From Pseudofulvimonas gallinarii (GTDB lineage: Bacteria > Pseudomonadota > Gammaproteobacteria > Xanthomonadales > UBA2363), in the NCBI RefSeq assembly GCF_004343305.1, contig NZ_SMAF01000013.1:1-64000 (forward strand): a stretch of 64,000 bases of DNA. Reading direction: 5' to 3'. Shown here in pieces: positions 17,626-27,399 of this stretch. The position numbers and the translations under genes are program-made. A model generated the notes under the pieces. It saw only the letters and a list, made by a program, of their open reading frames with translations, was not told the DNA's origin and searched no databases. Every line of letters starts with the position of its first letter. The first letter of the stretch is position 1.

Positions 17626-20424
17626 ATGCGCATACTCAATCGCAACGTCTACGTCGGCCCTTCGCAGTATGCGCACTTCCCGGTGATCCGGCTGGAGCTG
17701 GATCTGGGTCCGCTGGAGGACTGGCCGACCGCCCGTCTCGGACCGGCGTTCATCGACGCACTGGTGGAACGCCTGCCCGGCCTCGCCGAACATGGCTGCT
17801 CCTATCGCGAGCCCGGCGGCTTCATCCGCCGCATGCGCGAGGATGAAGGCACCTGGCTGGGCCATGTCTTCGAACATGTCGCCATCGAGCTGCAGAACAT
17901 CGCCGGCGAGGATGTCACCTTCGGCCGCACGCGCAGCATCGACGACCGGCCCGGTGTCTATTCGGTGGTCTACGAATACGCACAGCGCGAGGAAGGCATT
18001 GCCGCAGGCGAGCTGGCGCTGCGCCTGCTCAGCTCGCTGCTGCCGTCCGGCCTTCGTCCCGCCGGCATCGTGCCGGACGACTGGGACTGGGAACACGAGC
18101 GCGACAGCTTCATCAAGTACGCGCAACGCCGCGCGCTGGGTCCATCGACGGCGTCCCTGGTGCGCGCCGCCCGCGAGCGCGACATACCCTGGCTGCGCCT
18201 CAACGAACAGTCATTGATACAGCTCGGCCACGGCAAGTACCAGCAGCGCATCCAGGCGACGATCACCGGGCGCACGCCGTACATCGCCGTCGAACTGGCC
18301 GGCGACAAGGAGGAGACCAACCGCATCCTCGCCAACCTCGGCCTGCCGGTGCCGCAGCAGATCCTGGTGACCAGTGCCGATGCCGCGGTGAAGGCGGCGC
18401 GCAAACTCGGTGGCCAGGTCGTCACCAAACCCTACAACGGCAACCACGGCCGCGGCATCACCATCGGCATCAGCAGCGACGAGGATGTGCGCGCCGGCTT
18501 CGAGGCCGCGCGCGAGCATTCCCGGTCGGTGATCGTGGAGACCTACCTGCCTGGCGACGATCATCGCCTGCTGGTGGTGAACGGCAAGCTGATCGCCGCC
18601 ACGCGGCGCACGCCGGGCCACGTGGTCGGTGATGGCAAGCGCACCGTCGCCGAGCTGGTCGAGATCGTCAACCAGGATCCGCGCCGCGGCGTTGGCCACG
18701 AGAAGGTGCTGACCAAGCTGCAGCTCGACCGCGAAGCGAACATGATGCTCGAGCGCATGGGCTACACCAGCGAGTCGGTGCCCAGGGACGGCGAGGTCGT
18801 CTACCTGCGCTCCACCGCGAACCTTTCGACCGGCGGCACCGCGACCGACGTCACCGACATCATCCATCCCGACAACCGCGACATGGCCGAACGCGCCGTG
18901 CGTGCGATCGGCCTGGACGTCGGCGGCGTCGACTTCCTGTCGCCCAACATCGCCGAAAGCTACCGTCGCGTCGGCGGTGGCATCTGCGAGGTCAACGCCG
19001 CGCCTGGCTTCCGCATGCACGTCGCACCCAGCGAAGGCACGCCGCGCGATGTCGCCAGCCCGGTGATCGACATGCTGTTTCCGTCGGGATCGCCTTCGCG
19101 CGTGCCGATCGCGGCGATCACCGGCACCAACGGCAAGACCACGACCACGCGCATGCTCGCGCACATCACCAAGATGGCCGGCTACACGCCGGGCATGACG
19201 ACGACCGATGGCGTCTACATCGACGGCCAGCGTACCGTCGAGGGCGACATGACCGGCCCGGTTTCGGCGCGCATGGTGCTTTCCGACCCCACGGTCGACA
19301 TCGCGGTGCTGGAAACGGCGCGCGGCGGCCTGGTCCGAGCCGGCATGGGCGTGACGCGCGTGAACGTCGGCGCCGTCATCAACGTGCAGTCCGACCACCT
19401 CGGCCTGAAGGGCGTGAACACGCTGGAACAGCTCGCCGAGATCAAGCGTGTCGTCGTCGAAGTGGCCGAGGACTGTGCTGTCCTCAACGCCGATGATCCC
19501 AACGTCCTGAAGATGTCCGGCTATACCGACGCGAAGACCATCTGCTACGTGACGATGAACCCGTCCAACGCGCTGGTGCGCGAGCACATCCGCGCCGGCG
19601 GCCGCGCCTGCGCGCTCGAGGCTGGCGTCAACGGCCAGATGATCACGCTGTACGACAAGGGCAGCCATATCCCGCTGCTGTGGACGCACCTGATCCCGGC
19701 CACGCTGGAAGGCCGCGCCCTCCACAACGTGCAGAACGCGATGTTCGCAGCCGCGATGGCGTATTCGCTTGACATCAAGCTGGACGCGATCCGCCTCGGC
19801 CTCCGCACCTTCGACACCACGTTCTTCCAGGCGCCGGGCCGCATGAACGTGTTCGACGAGCATCCGTTCAAGGTGCTGTTCGACTACGCGCACAACGCCC
19901 ACGCAGTCGGCGTGATCGCCGAGCTGGCACAGCGCCTGGATGTCGAAGGCCGCCGCATCGTGGTCGTCGCCGGTCCGGGCGACCGCCGCGACGAGGACAT
20001 CGAAGCCATCGGCCATGCCGTCGCCGGCAGCTTCGACCACTACATCGTGCGCCGCGACGACAACCTGCGCGGCCGTGACGGCGACGAGGTGCCGCTGCTG
20101 CTCGCCCGCGCCCTGCGCGACAAGGGCGTCGGTGATGACGCGATCTCGGTGATTCCCGACGAACAGCAGGCCATCGATGCCGCCCTGCAGATGGGCCAGC
20201 CGGGCGACCTGATCGTGATCTTCGCCGATGCACTGGCGCGTTCCTGGAAGCAGATCACCAAGTTCCGTCCGGAAGGCGCGCAAGCGTCCCGTGCACCGGC
20301 ACCGCCGCCGGCCAGCTTCGTCAGCGACGACGCCATGGAAGACCCCGTGCCGGCGCTCGACCTGGAAGGCATGATCCGCGACGAACGCGGCCTGCGTTAC
20401 GCGCCGCAGGAAGAAAGTGACTGA
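17626..20424 (+). CDS. cphA: Cyanophycin synthetase
   Basis: Makes the storage polymer multi-L-arginyl-poly-L-aspartate from Asp and Arg with ATP. The 932 residues have the N-terminal CphA domain (about 1-160), an ATP-grasp domain that adds Asp (about 200-470; glycine-rich NGNHGRGITIGI near 272) and a Mur-ligase-like domain that adds Arg (P-loop ITGTNGKTTTTRM near 500, then ETARGGLVRAGMG and FDYAHNAHAVG). The tail after about 880 is longer than in typical CphA (about 870-880 residues) and is proline/alanine-rich, then acidic. Ribosome site AAGGA before ATG 17626. Same strand as cphB and the second ligase, so an operon is likely. Confidence 0.96.
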   Translation: MRILNRNVYVGPSQYAHFPVIRLELDLGPLEDWPTARLGPAFIDALVERLPGLAEHGCSYREPGGFIRRMREDEGTWLGHVFEHVAIELQNIAGEDVTFGRTRSIDDRPGVYSVVYEYAQREEGIAAGELALRLLSSLLPSGLRPAGIVPDDWDWEHERDSFIKYAQRRALGPSTASLVRAARERDIPWLRLNEQSLIQLGHGKYQQRIQATITGRTPYIAVELAGDKEETNRILANLGLPVPQQILVTSADAAVKAARKLGGQVVTKPYNGNHGRGITIGISSDEDVRAGFEAAREHSRSVIVETYLPGDDHRLLVVNGKLIAATRRTPGHVVGDGKRTVAELVEIVNQDPRRGVGHEKVLTKLQLDREANMMLERMGYTSESVPRDGEVVYLRSTANLSTGGTATDVTDIIHPDNRDMAERAVRAIGLDVGGVDFLSPNIAESYRRVGGGICEVNAAPGFRMHVAPSEGTPRDVASPVIDMLFPSGSPSRVPIAAITGTNGKTTTTRMLAHITKMAGYTPGMTTTDGVYIDGQRTVEGDMTGPVSARMVLSDPTVDIAVLETARGGLVRAGMGVTRVNVGAVINVQSDHLGLKGVNTLEQLAEIKRVVVEVAEDCAVLNADDPNVLKMSGYTDAKTICYVTMNPSNALVREHIRAGGRACALEAGVNGQMITLYDKGSHIPLLWTHLIPATLEGRALHNVQNAMFAAAMAYSLDIKLDAIRLGLRTFDTTFFQAPGRMNVFDEHPFKVLFDYAHNAHAVGVIAELAQRLDVEGRRIVVVAGPGDRRDEDIEAIGHAVAGSFDHYIVRRDDNLRGRDGDEVPLLLARALRDKGVGDDAISVIPDEQQAIDAALQMGQPGDLIVIFADALARSWKQITKFRPEGAQASRAPAPPPASFVSDDAMEDPVPALDLEGMIRDERGLRYAPQEESD

Positions 20425-20487
20425 AGCCGCGGGCCGGCCAGCCTGGCCGGCCCGACCCGTGAAAAGCAGACCGGATTGACCCGCACG

Positions 20488-22269
20488 ATGACCGATGCCG
20501 CGCCATCGCCGTTCGACGACTCGCGCCGACTGACCGGCCCCAACCTGTATTTCGCCAGCACCGGTGCGGCGCTGGAAACGCTGGTCGGGGCGCCGGTGCC
20601 GGAAACGCTGCTGGCCGGCTGGCAGGCGCGAATCGGCCAAGCTCGGCAGGCGCTGGGCTGGCCGGACGGCGATCTCGTGATCCGGCGCCACCACTCCGGC
20701 GCATCACTGGCCTTCAGCGCGCCCTTCGACCAGCTGTACGCGGCAGCGGACGTCAACGAATGGGCGTGGCTGGCCAGCCTGCATGAACACGGCAGTCTTG
20801 ACCCGGGCGCAGTGCCGTTCGCGCCCGGCCATCCGGCCCTCTGGAACCCCGAACAGGCGATGCAGACATTGCAGGCGGCTGCACGCGCCGAACAGCGGCC
20901 TCTGCTGCACGAACTGGAAAACGCGGCCCTGCAGACGCAGCGGGCCTTCCTGGTTGATGACGACGAGGTGTCCATCGGCCTCGGCACGGGCAGCCGTACC
21001 TGGGCGCTCGACGATGCACCGCGTCCAGCCGACATCGACTGGTCGGCGCTGCACGATATTCCCACCGCGCTGGTGACCGGTTCCAACGGCAAGACCACGA
21101 CCGTTCGCCTGCTCTCCTCGATCTGGCGCAACAACGGCCGCCACACCGTGCACAGCTGCACGGATGGCCTGTACCTGGATGGCGAGCTGCTCGAAGGCGG
21201 TGACTATTCCGGCCCGGGCGGCGCCCGCGCCGTCCTGCGCAATGCCGCCGCCGAAGCCGCCATCCTGGAAACCGCGCGCGGCGGACTGCTGCGCCGTGGC
21301 CTGGCGCTGCGACGCGCCGACGTCGCCGTGGTGACCAATGTGCAGCCGGACCATTTTGGCGAGTACGGCATCCACAACCTCGACGACCTGACGATGGTGA
21401 AGCTGACCGTCGCCCGCGCGCTCGATGAGCGGCGCACGCTGGTCGTGAATGCCGACGACCCGCAGCTGCGTCGCCACGCGCCAGGACTGCCCTGCCCGCT
21501 TGCCTGGTTCGCGCTCGATTTCGACGAACCGCTGCTGGCGGTGCGCCGCGCGAGCGGTGCGGCGACCTGCGGCGTCCGCGACGGCCACCTGCACGCCAGC
21601 ATCAACGGTTGTGAACACGACTTCGGCGAGGTCGCCGCCATGCCGGTCACCTTCGCCGGCACGGCGCGACACAACATCTCGAACATCGCGGCGGCGACGC
21701 TGGCCGCGTTGCACATGGGCGTGGACGCCAGCGTCATCGCCGCGACACTGGCGCGCTTCGGCAGCGATCGCCGCGACAATCCCGGCCGCCTGCAACGCTG
21801 GCAGCTGGGCGACGTGGTGGTGCTGCTCGACTACGCACACAACCCGGACGGCCTTGGACATCTGCTCGCGCTGGCCGACCGCGAACGCCGGGACGGGGCC
21901 GGCATGCGCCTGCTGCTCGGCCAGGCCGGCAACCGGGAAGACGAGGATATCGCCCGTCTAGGCAAAGTCGCCGCGCGCTTCTCGCCGGCCCTGGTCGTGC
22001 TCAAGGACATCCAGGGTTACGAGCGTGGTCGCGCCGAGGGCGAAGTCGCAGCCATCCTGACCACAGCGCTGACATCGCACGGGGTGGCCGCGGACCGCAT
22101 CGAGGTCGAGCTCGACGAGGCCACCGCGGTGCGCCGGCTGCTCGCGAGCGCGCGCCAAGGGGACGTCGTGGTCCTGCCGGTGCACAGCACGGCCGGCCGC
22201 CAGCATGTCGATGGCCTGCTGGCGCGGATGGAGTCTTTGGGCTGGAGCGCTGGCCAGCCGCTTCCCTGA
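20488..22269 (+). CDS. Mur ligase family protein, cyanophycin-synthetase-like but lacking ATP-grasp
   Basis: The 593 residues hold a Mur-ligase core very like the C-terminal half of the neighbouring CphA: P-loop TGSNGKTTTVRLL near 197, then ETARGGLLRRGLALRRADVAVVTNVQPDH and LLDYAHNPDGLGHLL. The first roughly 180 residues do not resemble the CphA N-domain or an ATP-grasp fold; no glycine-rich ATP-grasp loop is visible. It can therefore add at most one kind of amino acid. This recalls CphA2-type enzymes that polymerise ready-made beta-Asp-Arg dipeptides, but those keep a degenerate ATP-grasp domain. Start at ATG 20488; TTG 20476 is an alternative. Follows cphA by 63 bp. Confidence 0.85.
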   Translation: MTDAAPSPFDDSRRLTGPNLYFASTGAALETLVGAPVPETLLAGWQARIGQARQALGWPDGDLVIRRHHSGASLAFSAPFDQLYAAADVNEWAWLASLHEHGSLDPGAVPFAPGHPALWNPEQAMQTLQAAARAEQRPLLHELENAALQTQRAFLVDDDEVSIGLGTGSRTWALDDAPRPADIDWSALHDIPTALVTGSNGKTTTVRLLSSIWRNNGRHTVHSCTDGLYLDGELLEGGDYSGPGGARAVLRNAAAEAAILETARGGLLRRGLALRRADVAVVTNVQPDHFGEYGIHNLDDLTMVKLTVARALDERRTLVVNADDPQLRRHAPGLPCPLAWFALDFDEPLLAVRRASGAATCGVRDGHLHASINGCEHDFGEVAAMPVTFAGTARHNISNIAAATLAALHMGVDASVIAATLARFGSDRRDNPGRLQRWQLGDVVVLLDYAHNPDGLGHLLALADRERRDGAGMRLLLGQAGNREDEDIARLGKVAARFSPALVVLKDIQGYERGRAEGEVAAILTTALTSHGVAADRIEVELDEATAVRRLLASARQGDVVVLPVHSTAGRQHVDGLLARMESLGWSAGQPLP

Positions 22270-22533
22270 TGCCGGCATAGCGGCATCCAGTACCGGCACC
22301 CGCTCTGGTTCGGCGTGCCTTGTCAAACTGGTTCGCATAGGAATGGCCGCATTCAAGGCGCGGGAATGCGTTTTTTCCCTGGAGTGCGGGGGTTTGAGTC
22401 CGGCGCTCCGCAAAGCAGCACCCGGCAGCACGACCGGTTGCCGAACGGCACGGCCTCGTCCCGACCGCCGCTTCGGGATTGGCCGGATCCGGCTGATACC
22501 ATCCTGCGACCCCCATCAGACGAGCGCAGCCCC
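22270..22533. other. Intergenic region between Mur ligase and cardiolipin synthase
   Basis: No gene, tRNA or clear terminator is seen. The frame upstream of the cls ATG is open through to 22315, but the added residues look non-coding (charged, no family match). Confidence 0.5.
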
Positions 22534-23976
22534 ATGTCAGGCTCAGTGACCGAGTGGTTGCGGGAACACCTGGTTTCACTGGTCGTCATCACCGTCTACG
22601 TGCTGGCGCTGCTCAGTGCCGCGCGCGCCGTCCTGTTCTCGCGCACCGCCCAGGGATCGATGGCCTGGGTACTGGCCCTGCTGCTGATGCCTTTCCTGAC
22701 CCTGCCGTTCTACTGGGTCTTCGGACGCAGCAAGTTCGAGGGCTATGTCGGCCGCCGCAATCGAGTGATGGCGCGCGCCGCGACGCGCCTGGCCGAGTTC
22801 GAGACCGTCGAGAGTTACCTGGACCTGCCCGACGAGCGCTTCGCCGAACTGCATACCCTCGCCCGACGCCTGGGTGCCGGTGGCTTCGCCCGCGGCAACC
22901 GCACCCGGCTGCTGATCGACGGCGAGGCCGCCTTCGAGGAAATGCTGGCGGCGATTTCCAGTGCCCGCCGGTTCGTGCTGGTGCAGTTCTACATCTTCCG
23001 CGACGACGGAATCGGCCGCCGTTTCCAGGAAGCGATGATGGAGCGCGCGCGCGCCGGGGTGACGGTCTGCTTCCTATACGACGAGATCGGCTATCGCCTG
23101 GGCGATCGCTTCCTGCGTCCGCTTCGCGATTGCGGCATCGCCTGCTTTCCGTTCGATCCGGGTCGCAAGGGCGTGCGCCTGCAGATCAACTTCCGCAACC
23201 ACCGCAAGGTGGTTGTCGTCGATGGCACCTGCGCATTCCTGGGTGGTGTCAACGTCGGCGACGACTACCTGGGCAAGTATCCGCAACGTGGCTTCTGGCG
23301 CGACACCCATCTGCGCGTCGACGGCCCGGCCGCGGCACAGGCACAGGTGGCGTTCTTCAAGGACTGGTTCTGGGCCACTGACGAACTGCCGCCGGTCAAG
23401 TTCCACATCGTGCCGGAGGACGACGGCGAGGCGCGCGTGCTGGTCTGGCATACAGGTCCATCCGATCCGCAGCCGGAATGCCTGCTCAGCTGGCTGGCCG
23501 TCATCAACAACGCCCGCGAGCGGCTGTGGCTGGCCACGCCCTACTTCGTGCCCCCCGAACCAGTCCTGCACGCGCTGCGCCTGGCGATGATGCGCGGCGT
23601 CGATGTCCGCATCCTGGTGCCGCAGAAGAACGACAACCTCGCCGTTCAGCTGGCCAGCCAGGTACATCTGGCCGACATGGCGAACTGCGGTGCGCATGTC
23701 TACCGCTGGACCGACGGGTTCATGCACCAGAAGGTGGCCCTGGCGGACGACGGTCTGGTCGTCATCGGCGCCGCCAACCTGGACCACCGGTCCATCTTCA
23801 TCAACTTCGAGATTTCGGCGCTGTGCGTCGATGCGCAGCTCTCGCTTGAGGTTGCGCAGATGCTGGAGCAGGACTTCGAACGCAGCGAGCGCATCAGCCT
23901 CGACGAGTTCCGCAACGCCGGCTACTGGCGCCGACTCGCGTGCCGCACCGCCAACCTCTTCGCGCCGATGCTTTGA
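22534..23976 (+). CDS. cls: Cardiolipin synthase (phospholipase D family)
   Basis: Condenses phosphatidylglycerol molecules into cardiolipin at the inner membrane. The 480 residues have two N-terminal membrane helices (about 12-32 and 42-62) and two HKD motifs, H-R-K-V-V-V-V-D near 222 and H-Q-K-V-A-L-A-D-D near 397, both followed by the GG/GAAN turn. That is the ClsA layout and length. Start at ATG 22534 (MSGSVTEWLREHL). A functional link to the cyanophycin genes upstream is not evident. Confidence 0.93.
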   Translation: MSGSVTEWLREHLVSLVVITVYVLALLSAARAVLFSRTAQGSMAWVLALLLMPFLTLPFYWVFGRSKFEGYVGRRNRVMARAATRLAEFETVESYLDLPDERFAELHTLARRLGAGGFARGNRTRLLIDGEAAFEEMLAAISSARRFVLVQFYIFRDDGIGRRFQEAMMERARAGVTVCFLYDEIGYRLGDRFLRPLRDCGIACFPFDPGRKGVRLQINFRNHRKVVVVDGTCAFLGGVNVGDDYLGKYPQRGFWRDTHLRVDGPAAAQAQVAFFKDWFWATDELPPVKFHIVPEDDGEARVLVWHTGPSDPQPECLLSWLAVINNARERLWLATPYFVPPEPVLHALRLAMMRGVDVRILVPQKNDNLAVQLASQVHLADMANCGAHVYRWTDGFMHQKVALADDGLVVIGAANLDHRSIFINFEISALCVDAQLSLEVAQMLEQDFERSERISLDEFRNAGYWRRLACRTANLFAPML

Positions 23977-24273
23977 GCGGCGACTCCGGGACGGCCCATC
24001 ACCAGCCTGGATCACGGTCGCGCAGCCAATCCGATCTGGTGTTCGGCAGCAGCCGCCAGCCGCCGAGCCGACATCGCGCTCGCGAAGTGAGGCAAATCTA
24101 TCACGACCGACTCCTAAGGTTATACGAACAAGCAAACAGGCGCGCCATGCTGCCGACGCCTGCCCCAGCCGACTCGTATCGTCAGAGCATGACAACACAT
24201 TCCCAACAAGAACCTTGATGCATTGGCTTCGACCTGCTCTTATCCAGGCCATCCACGCGATCAGGAAATCGGT
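23977..24273. other. Intergenic region, nothing recognised
   Basis: About 300 bp without a plausible gene or clear structure between cls and the broken secreted gene. It is slightly AT-richer towards the right end, where a ribosome site (AGGA) precedes ATG 24274. Confidence 0.4.
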
Positions 24274-24859
24274 ATGAACGTTCACACCACAACGTCCTCT
24301 GCGAACACGCGCCCAATGACGTGGCCGGCCCTTGTGTTAATGATCGTGTGCGGCATGGCGCAGGCTGCCATGCCTGTCCGTTCCGGCCACGCCGGCCACT
24401 GGTACGCCACCGACCGCAGCGGCGAGGGCTGGGTATTGGAACTGCGCGGCCCCGATAGCGCCTGGCTGTACTGGTTCACCTACGACAGCCAGGGCCGGCA
24501 ACGCTGGCTGACCGCCACCGGCCAGATCGTGCCCGATGGCGATGATGGCCAGCGCATCGACTTCGCGCAGCTGGTGGTGACGCGTGGCGCGCTTTGGCGC
24601 GGCCTTCGATCCCGACGACGTGATCCGCGAAGCGGTCGGCTCGGCCAGCCTGCGCTTCAGCAGTTGCGACCGCGGCCAGTTCAGCTACAACGCCTTCAAC
24701 CAGAGCCAGACCTTCGACGTTCAGCGCCTGGCCCGGGTGATGGGCACCCGCTGCGAAACCCCGCACGGCGTCACCGGCCGCGAAGTCGCCGATCACGCCG
24801 GCCAGAGCGGCTCGTGGTACGACCCCACGCACAACGGCGAACCCAAGTTCCGCAGCTAA
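24274..24859 (+). pseudogene. Secreted protein gene with frameshift, cut off by an IS
   Basis: Opens with a signal peptide (MNVHTTTSSANTRP...CGMAQAAMPV) and a domain reading SGHAGHWYATDRSGEGWVLELRG...AWLYWFTYDSQGRQRW. Around 24583-24598 the frame shifts: the continuing sense (ARFGAAFDPDDVIREAVG...) is in the next frame, consistent with loss of 2 nt in a gcgcgc run. A second copy of the start motif (SGSWYDPTHNGE) begins just before a stop at 24859, where IS-related sequence takes over. So it has two lesions: a frameshift and a truncated C-terminus. Function unknown. Confidence 0.75.
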
Positions 24860-26105
24860 TCACGTAACCCGTTGATCGCATTGATGCACGCGGTGCAAAA
24901 ATGCCACTACAAGGCGGGTTGTGTGCTGGGCGTGGGGAGTTTGAGTGCCTCGAACAGTTCGATCTGCTGGGGTTGAAGGCGTCCGATGCCGGTGACGGGT
25001 GTGCCGTCGATCTGGACGCGTTGCTGCTGGATCTGGCGCAGCAGAGTGAGTGCAGCGTTCGGTGAGAGTGGGTGCCCGGCCGCCTTGAGCTTGTACCGCA
25101 TGACGCGATGGATGACCAGCGCCAGGAAGCAGATGAGGGCGTGTGCGCGGATGCGCTCGGGCAGGCGGTGATGCACGGGGGCGATCTCGATGTCGCTCTT
25201 GAGTACCCGGAAGCCGCGCTCGATATCGGCCAGTGCCTTGTAGCGGGCAATGACCTCGCCGGCGCTCAAGTCGGTGTTGGTGACCAGCAACAGTTTGCCG
25301 TCCAGTTGTTCGGCCTGCGCCAAGGCGGCCTCGTCGCGGTCGAAGCTGAAGCGGTCGGCGTGCAGGTCGGCTTTCAGGATACGGCTCAAGCCCGCCTTCT
25401 TGACCTGTTCGCAAAAACGCACATACGCACGCCGATCGGTCGACCTGCGCCCGCGCAGCGAGGTGCCCGCATCGGCAGCGTCCAGCCGCTGGGCCATGCG
25501 CTCGCCTTCGGCTTCGATGTCCTCAATCAAGGCGCGACGCTTGGCGGCTTGCGCGGCAGCGCGATCAGGATCGTCAGCGACGATCAGTCGCCGCCCTTCC
25601 CAGGTCGATTCGCCGATCCCCTCGGCAAAGCGCATGGCCGCCACCCGCTCACCGAAGTCGGTGTAGCGGCGCGCGGGCACAGCCAGGATGTAGTTCACGG
25701 GCTTGCCGCTGGCGGTCTTCGTGGCTTCCACGGCCGCCAGGTTGTCCAGGCTCAGCAGCCCACGATCGGCTACCAGCACGACCTGGTCGATCTGGTAGCG
25801 GCCGATGGCCTTCTCGATGGCCGGCAGCAATGTGGCGACTTCGCCGATGTTGCCGGCATGCACTTCATGGGCAATGGGCAAGCCTTCGGCCGTCTGGATC
25901 ACGCCCAGCACAAACTGGCGCGCGATGCCGCCCGTTTCCTTGCTGAGGCCGAAGGCGCGCACATCGCCGTCCACCGTGCCTTCGCCATGAATGCGCACGG
26001 TGGTGAGGTCGTAGAACACGATCGACACCGACTGGTCCAGCAAGGGGCGAAGCTGGTCGGCCACTATCATTCCCTGATCGTCGAAACGGCAGCCGCGAAC
26101 ACTTC
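24860..26105 (-). mobile_element. 5'-truncated insertion sequence (IS1634/IS4-like, DDE)
   Basis: A transposase body without its N-terminus sits between a broken gene on the left and non-coding sequence on the right. I cannot find matching terminal inverted repeats or a target duplication by eye, so the borders are approximate: left near 24845-24860, right near 26105 where the transposase frame meets a stop. Confidence 0.6.
24907..26070 (-). pseudogene. Transposase, N-terminally truncated
   Basis: The 387 residues keep the DDE catalytic core: FYDLTTVRIHGEG (first Asp), VVLVADRGLLSL (second Asp) and a final Glu in YKALADIERGFRVLKSDIEI. The C-terminus is complete (RAHALICFLALVIHRVMRY...). Full members of this IS1634/IS4-like group have about 530-560 residues, so roughly 150 N-terminal residues are missing. 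The frame is open a few codons upstream of ATG 26070 before a TGA. The element is almost certainly immobile. Confidence 0.8.
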
Positions 26106-26249
26106 ATAGAAAACGTTGTTGCAACGCGGACGGTCAACCGCAGCGCCGGCAGGGCATTTCATGCCCCGCCGGTGCTGTTCTGGATCCGTCTGTTGTACGG
26201 AGGCGCTGGCGCAGGTGCTACCCTATTGCGCCGCGTCAAGCGTCCCGCC

Positions 26250-26738
26250 ATGTCGTACACGCCGATCGTCGCCACCCTCGGATACGTGCTGTCGCCCGAT
26301 CACCAGCAGGTGCTGATGATCCATCGCAACGCACGCCAGGACGACCAGCACCTGGGCAAATACAACGGCCTGGGCGGGAAGCTGGATGCCGGTGAGGACA
26401 TCATGGCCGGCATGGTCCGCGAGATCCGCGAGGAAGCAGGCATCGAATGCACGGCGATGAACCTGCGCGGCACGCTGAACTGGCCCGGTTTCGGCAAGAA
26501 TGGCGAAGACTGGATGGGCTTCATCTTCCTGATCACCGCCTTCGAGGGCACGGCGCATGCCGGCAACCACGAAGGCACCCTCGAATGGGTGCCGCGCGAC
26601 CGCCTGATGACCCTGCCGATGTGGGAAGGCGACCGGCACTTCCTGCCGCTGGTCTTCGACGACGATCCGCGCCCATTCCACGGCGTGATGCCCTACCGCG
26701 ACGGCCGCATGCAGTCGTGGTCCTACAGCCGCCTGTAA
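26250..26738 (+). CDS. NUDIX hydrolase (8-oxo-dGTP diphosphatase type)
   Basis: The 162 residues contain a perfect Nudix box, G-x5-E-x7-R-E-x-x-E-E-x-G-I (GKLDAGEDIMAGMVREIREEAGI). The approach KYNGLGGKL resembles MTH1/MutT-like enzymes that clean oxidised purine nucleotides. The C-terminal W-rich part (PYRDGRMQSWSYSRL) is also MTH1-like. I start at ATG 26250 (MSYTPIVATLGYVL); the frame extends upstream into IS-flanking sequence. Probably soluble and cytoplasmic. The exact substrate is not deducible. lysE-like gene follows 16 bp later. Confidence 0.88.
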   Translation: MSYTPIVATLGYVLSPDHQQVLMIHRNARQDDQHLGKYNGLGGKLDAGEDIMAGMVREIREEAGIECTAMNLRGTLNWPGFGKNGEDWMGFIFLITAFEGTAHAGNHEGTLEWVPRDRLMTLPMWEGDRHFLPLVFDDDPRPFHGVMPYRDGRMQSWSYSRL

Positions 26739-26754
26739 GACGCGTGCCGGACGC

Positions 26755-27399
26755 ATGCCGACCGAACTCCTCCACTGGCTGATCCTGGCCGCCAAGGGCC
26801 TGATCATCGGCATCGCCGTTTCGGCGCCGGTGGGCGCGGTCGGCGTACTGGTAATCCGGCGCGCGCTGGCCTATCACCCCTGGAACGGATTCTTCGCCGG
26901 ACTGGGCGGTGCCTTCGGCGACGCCATTTTCGCCTCGATGGCCGGCTTCGGACTGACCGCCATCACCGACGTCCTCAACGCATGGCAATGGCCCCTGCGC
27001 GCCGGCGGCGGCGTCATCCTGCTGATCATCGGCGTGGCTCTGATCATCCACATCAAGAAGACCTACAACTCGCCGCGCGAGGTGGACAAGCGGCCCATGC
27101 GGCGACGCAAGGCTTTTCTCGCCGGACTGGCGCTGACGCTCGGCAATCCGGTCATCGCCCTGACCTTCTTCGCGGTGTTCGCGGCGGCGGGCCTGACCAG
27201 CAACCCGGTGAACTACGTCGATACCGGCATCCTGGTCGTCACCATCTTCCTCGGCACCGCACTGTGGTTCCTGGCGCTGAGCTTCTCGGCCTATGCCGTC
27301 ATCCGCCGCCACGGCGAACGCGCCGCACGCATCTTCGACGTCTTCGCGGCCGGGCTGCTGATCGTGATCGGCCTGTTCGCGCTGTTCAGTCCGGTCTAG
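26755..27399 (+). CDS. LysE family amino-acid exporter
   Basis: A small inner-membrane protein of 214 residues with six predicted hydrophobic segments and the LysE/RhtB N-terminal signature GLIIGIAVSAPVGAVGVLVIRRAL. The mid-protein GNPVIALTFFAVFAA is also typical. Members export Lys, Arg, Thr or homoserine; the substrate here is unknown. It follows the NUDIX gene closely and runs into the convergent symporter gene, overlapping its last codons by 14 bp. Confidence 0.88.
   Translation: MPTELLHWLILAAKGLIIGIAVSAPVGAVGVLVIRRALAYHPWNGFFAGLGGAFGDAIFASMAGFGLTAITDVLNAWQWPLRAGGGVILLIIGVALIIHIKKTYNSPREVDKRPMRRRKAFLAGLALTLGNPVIALTFFAVFAAAGLTSNPVNYVDTGILVVTIFLGTALWFLALSFSAYAVIRRHGERAARIFDVFAAGLLIVIGLFALFSPV

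Noticed and set aside
18211-20694. 827-residue open frame opposite cphA
   Set aside because: Shadow of cphA; His/Arg/Asp-rich without any family motif.
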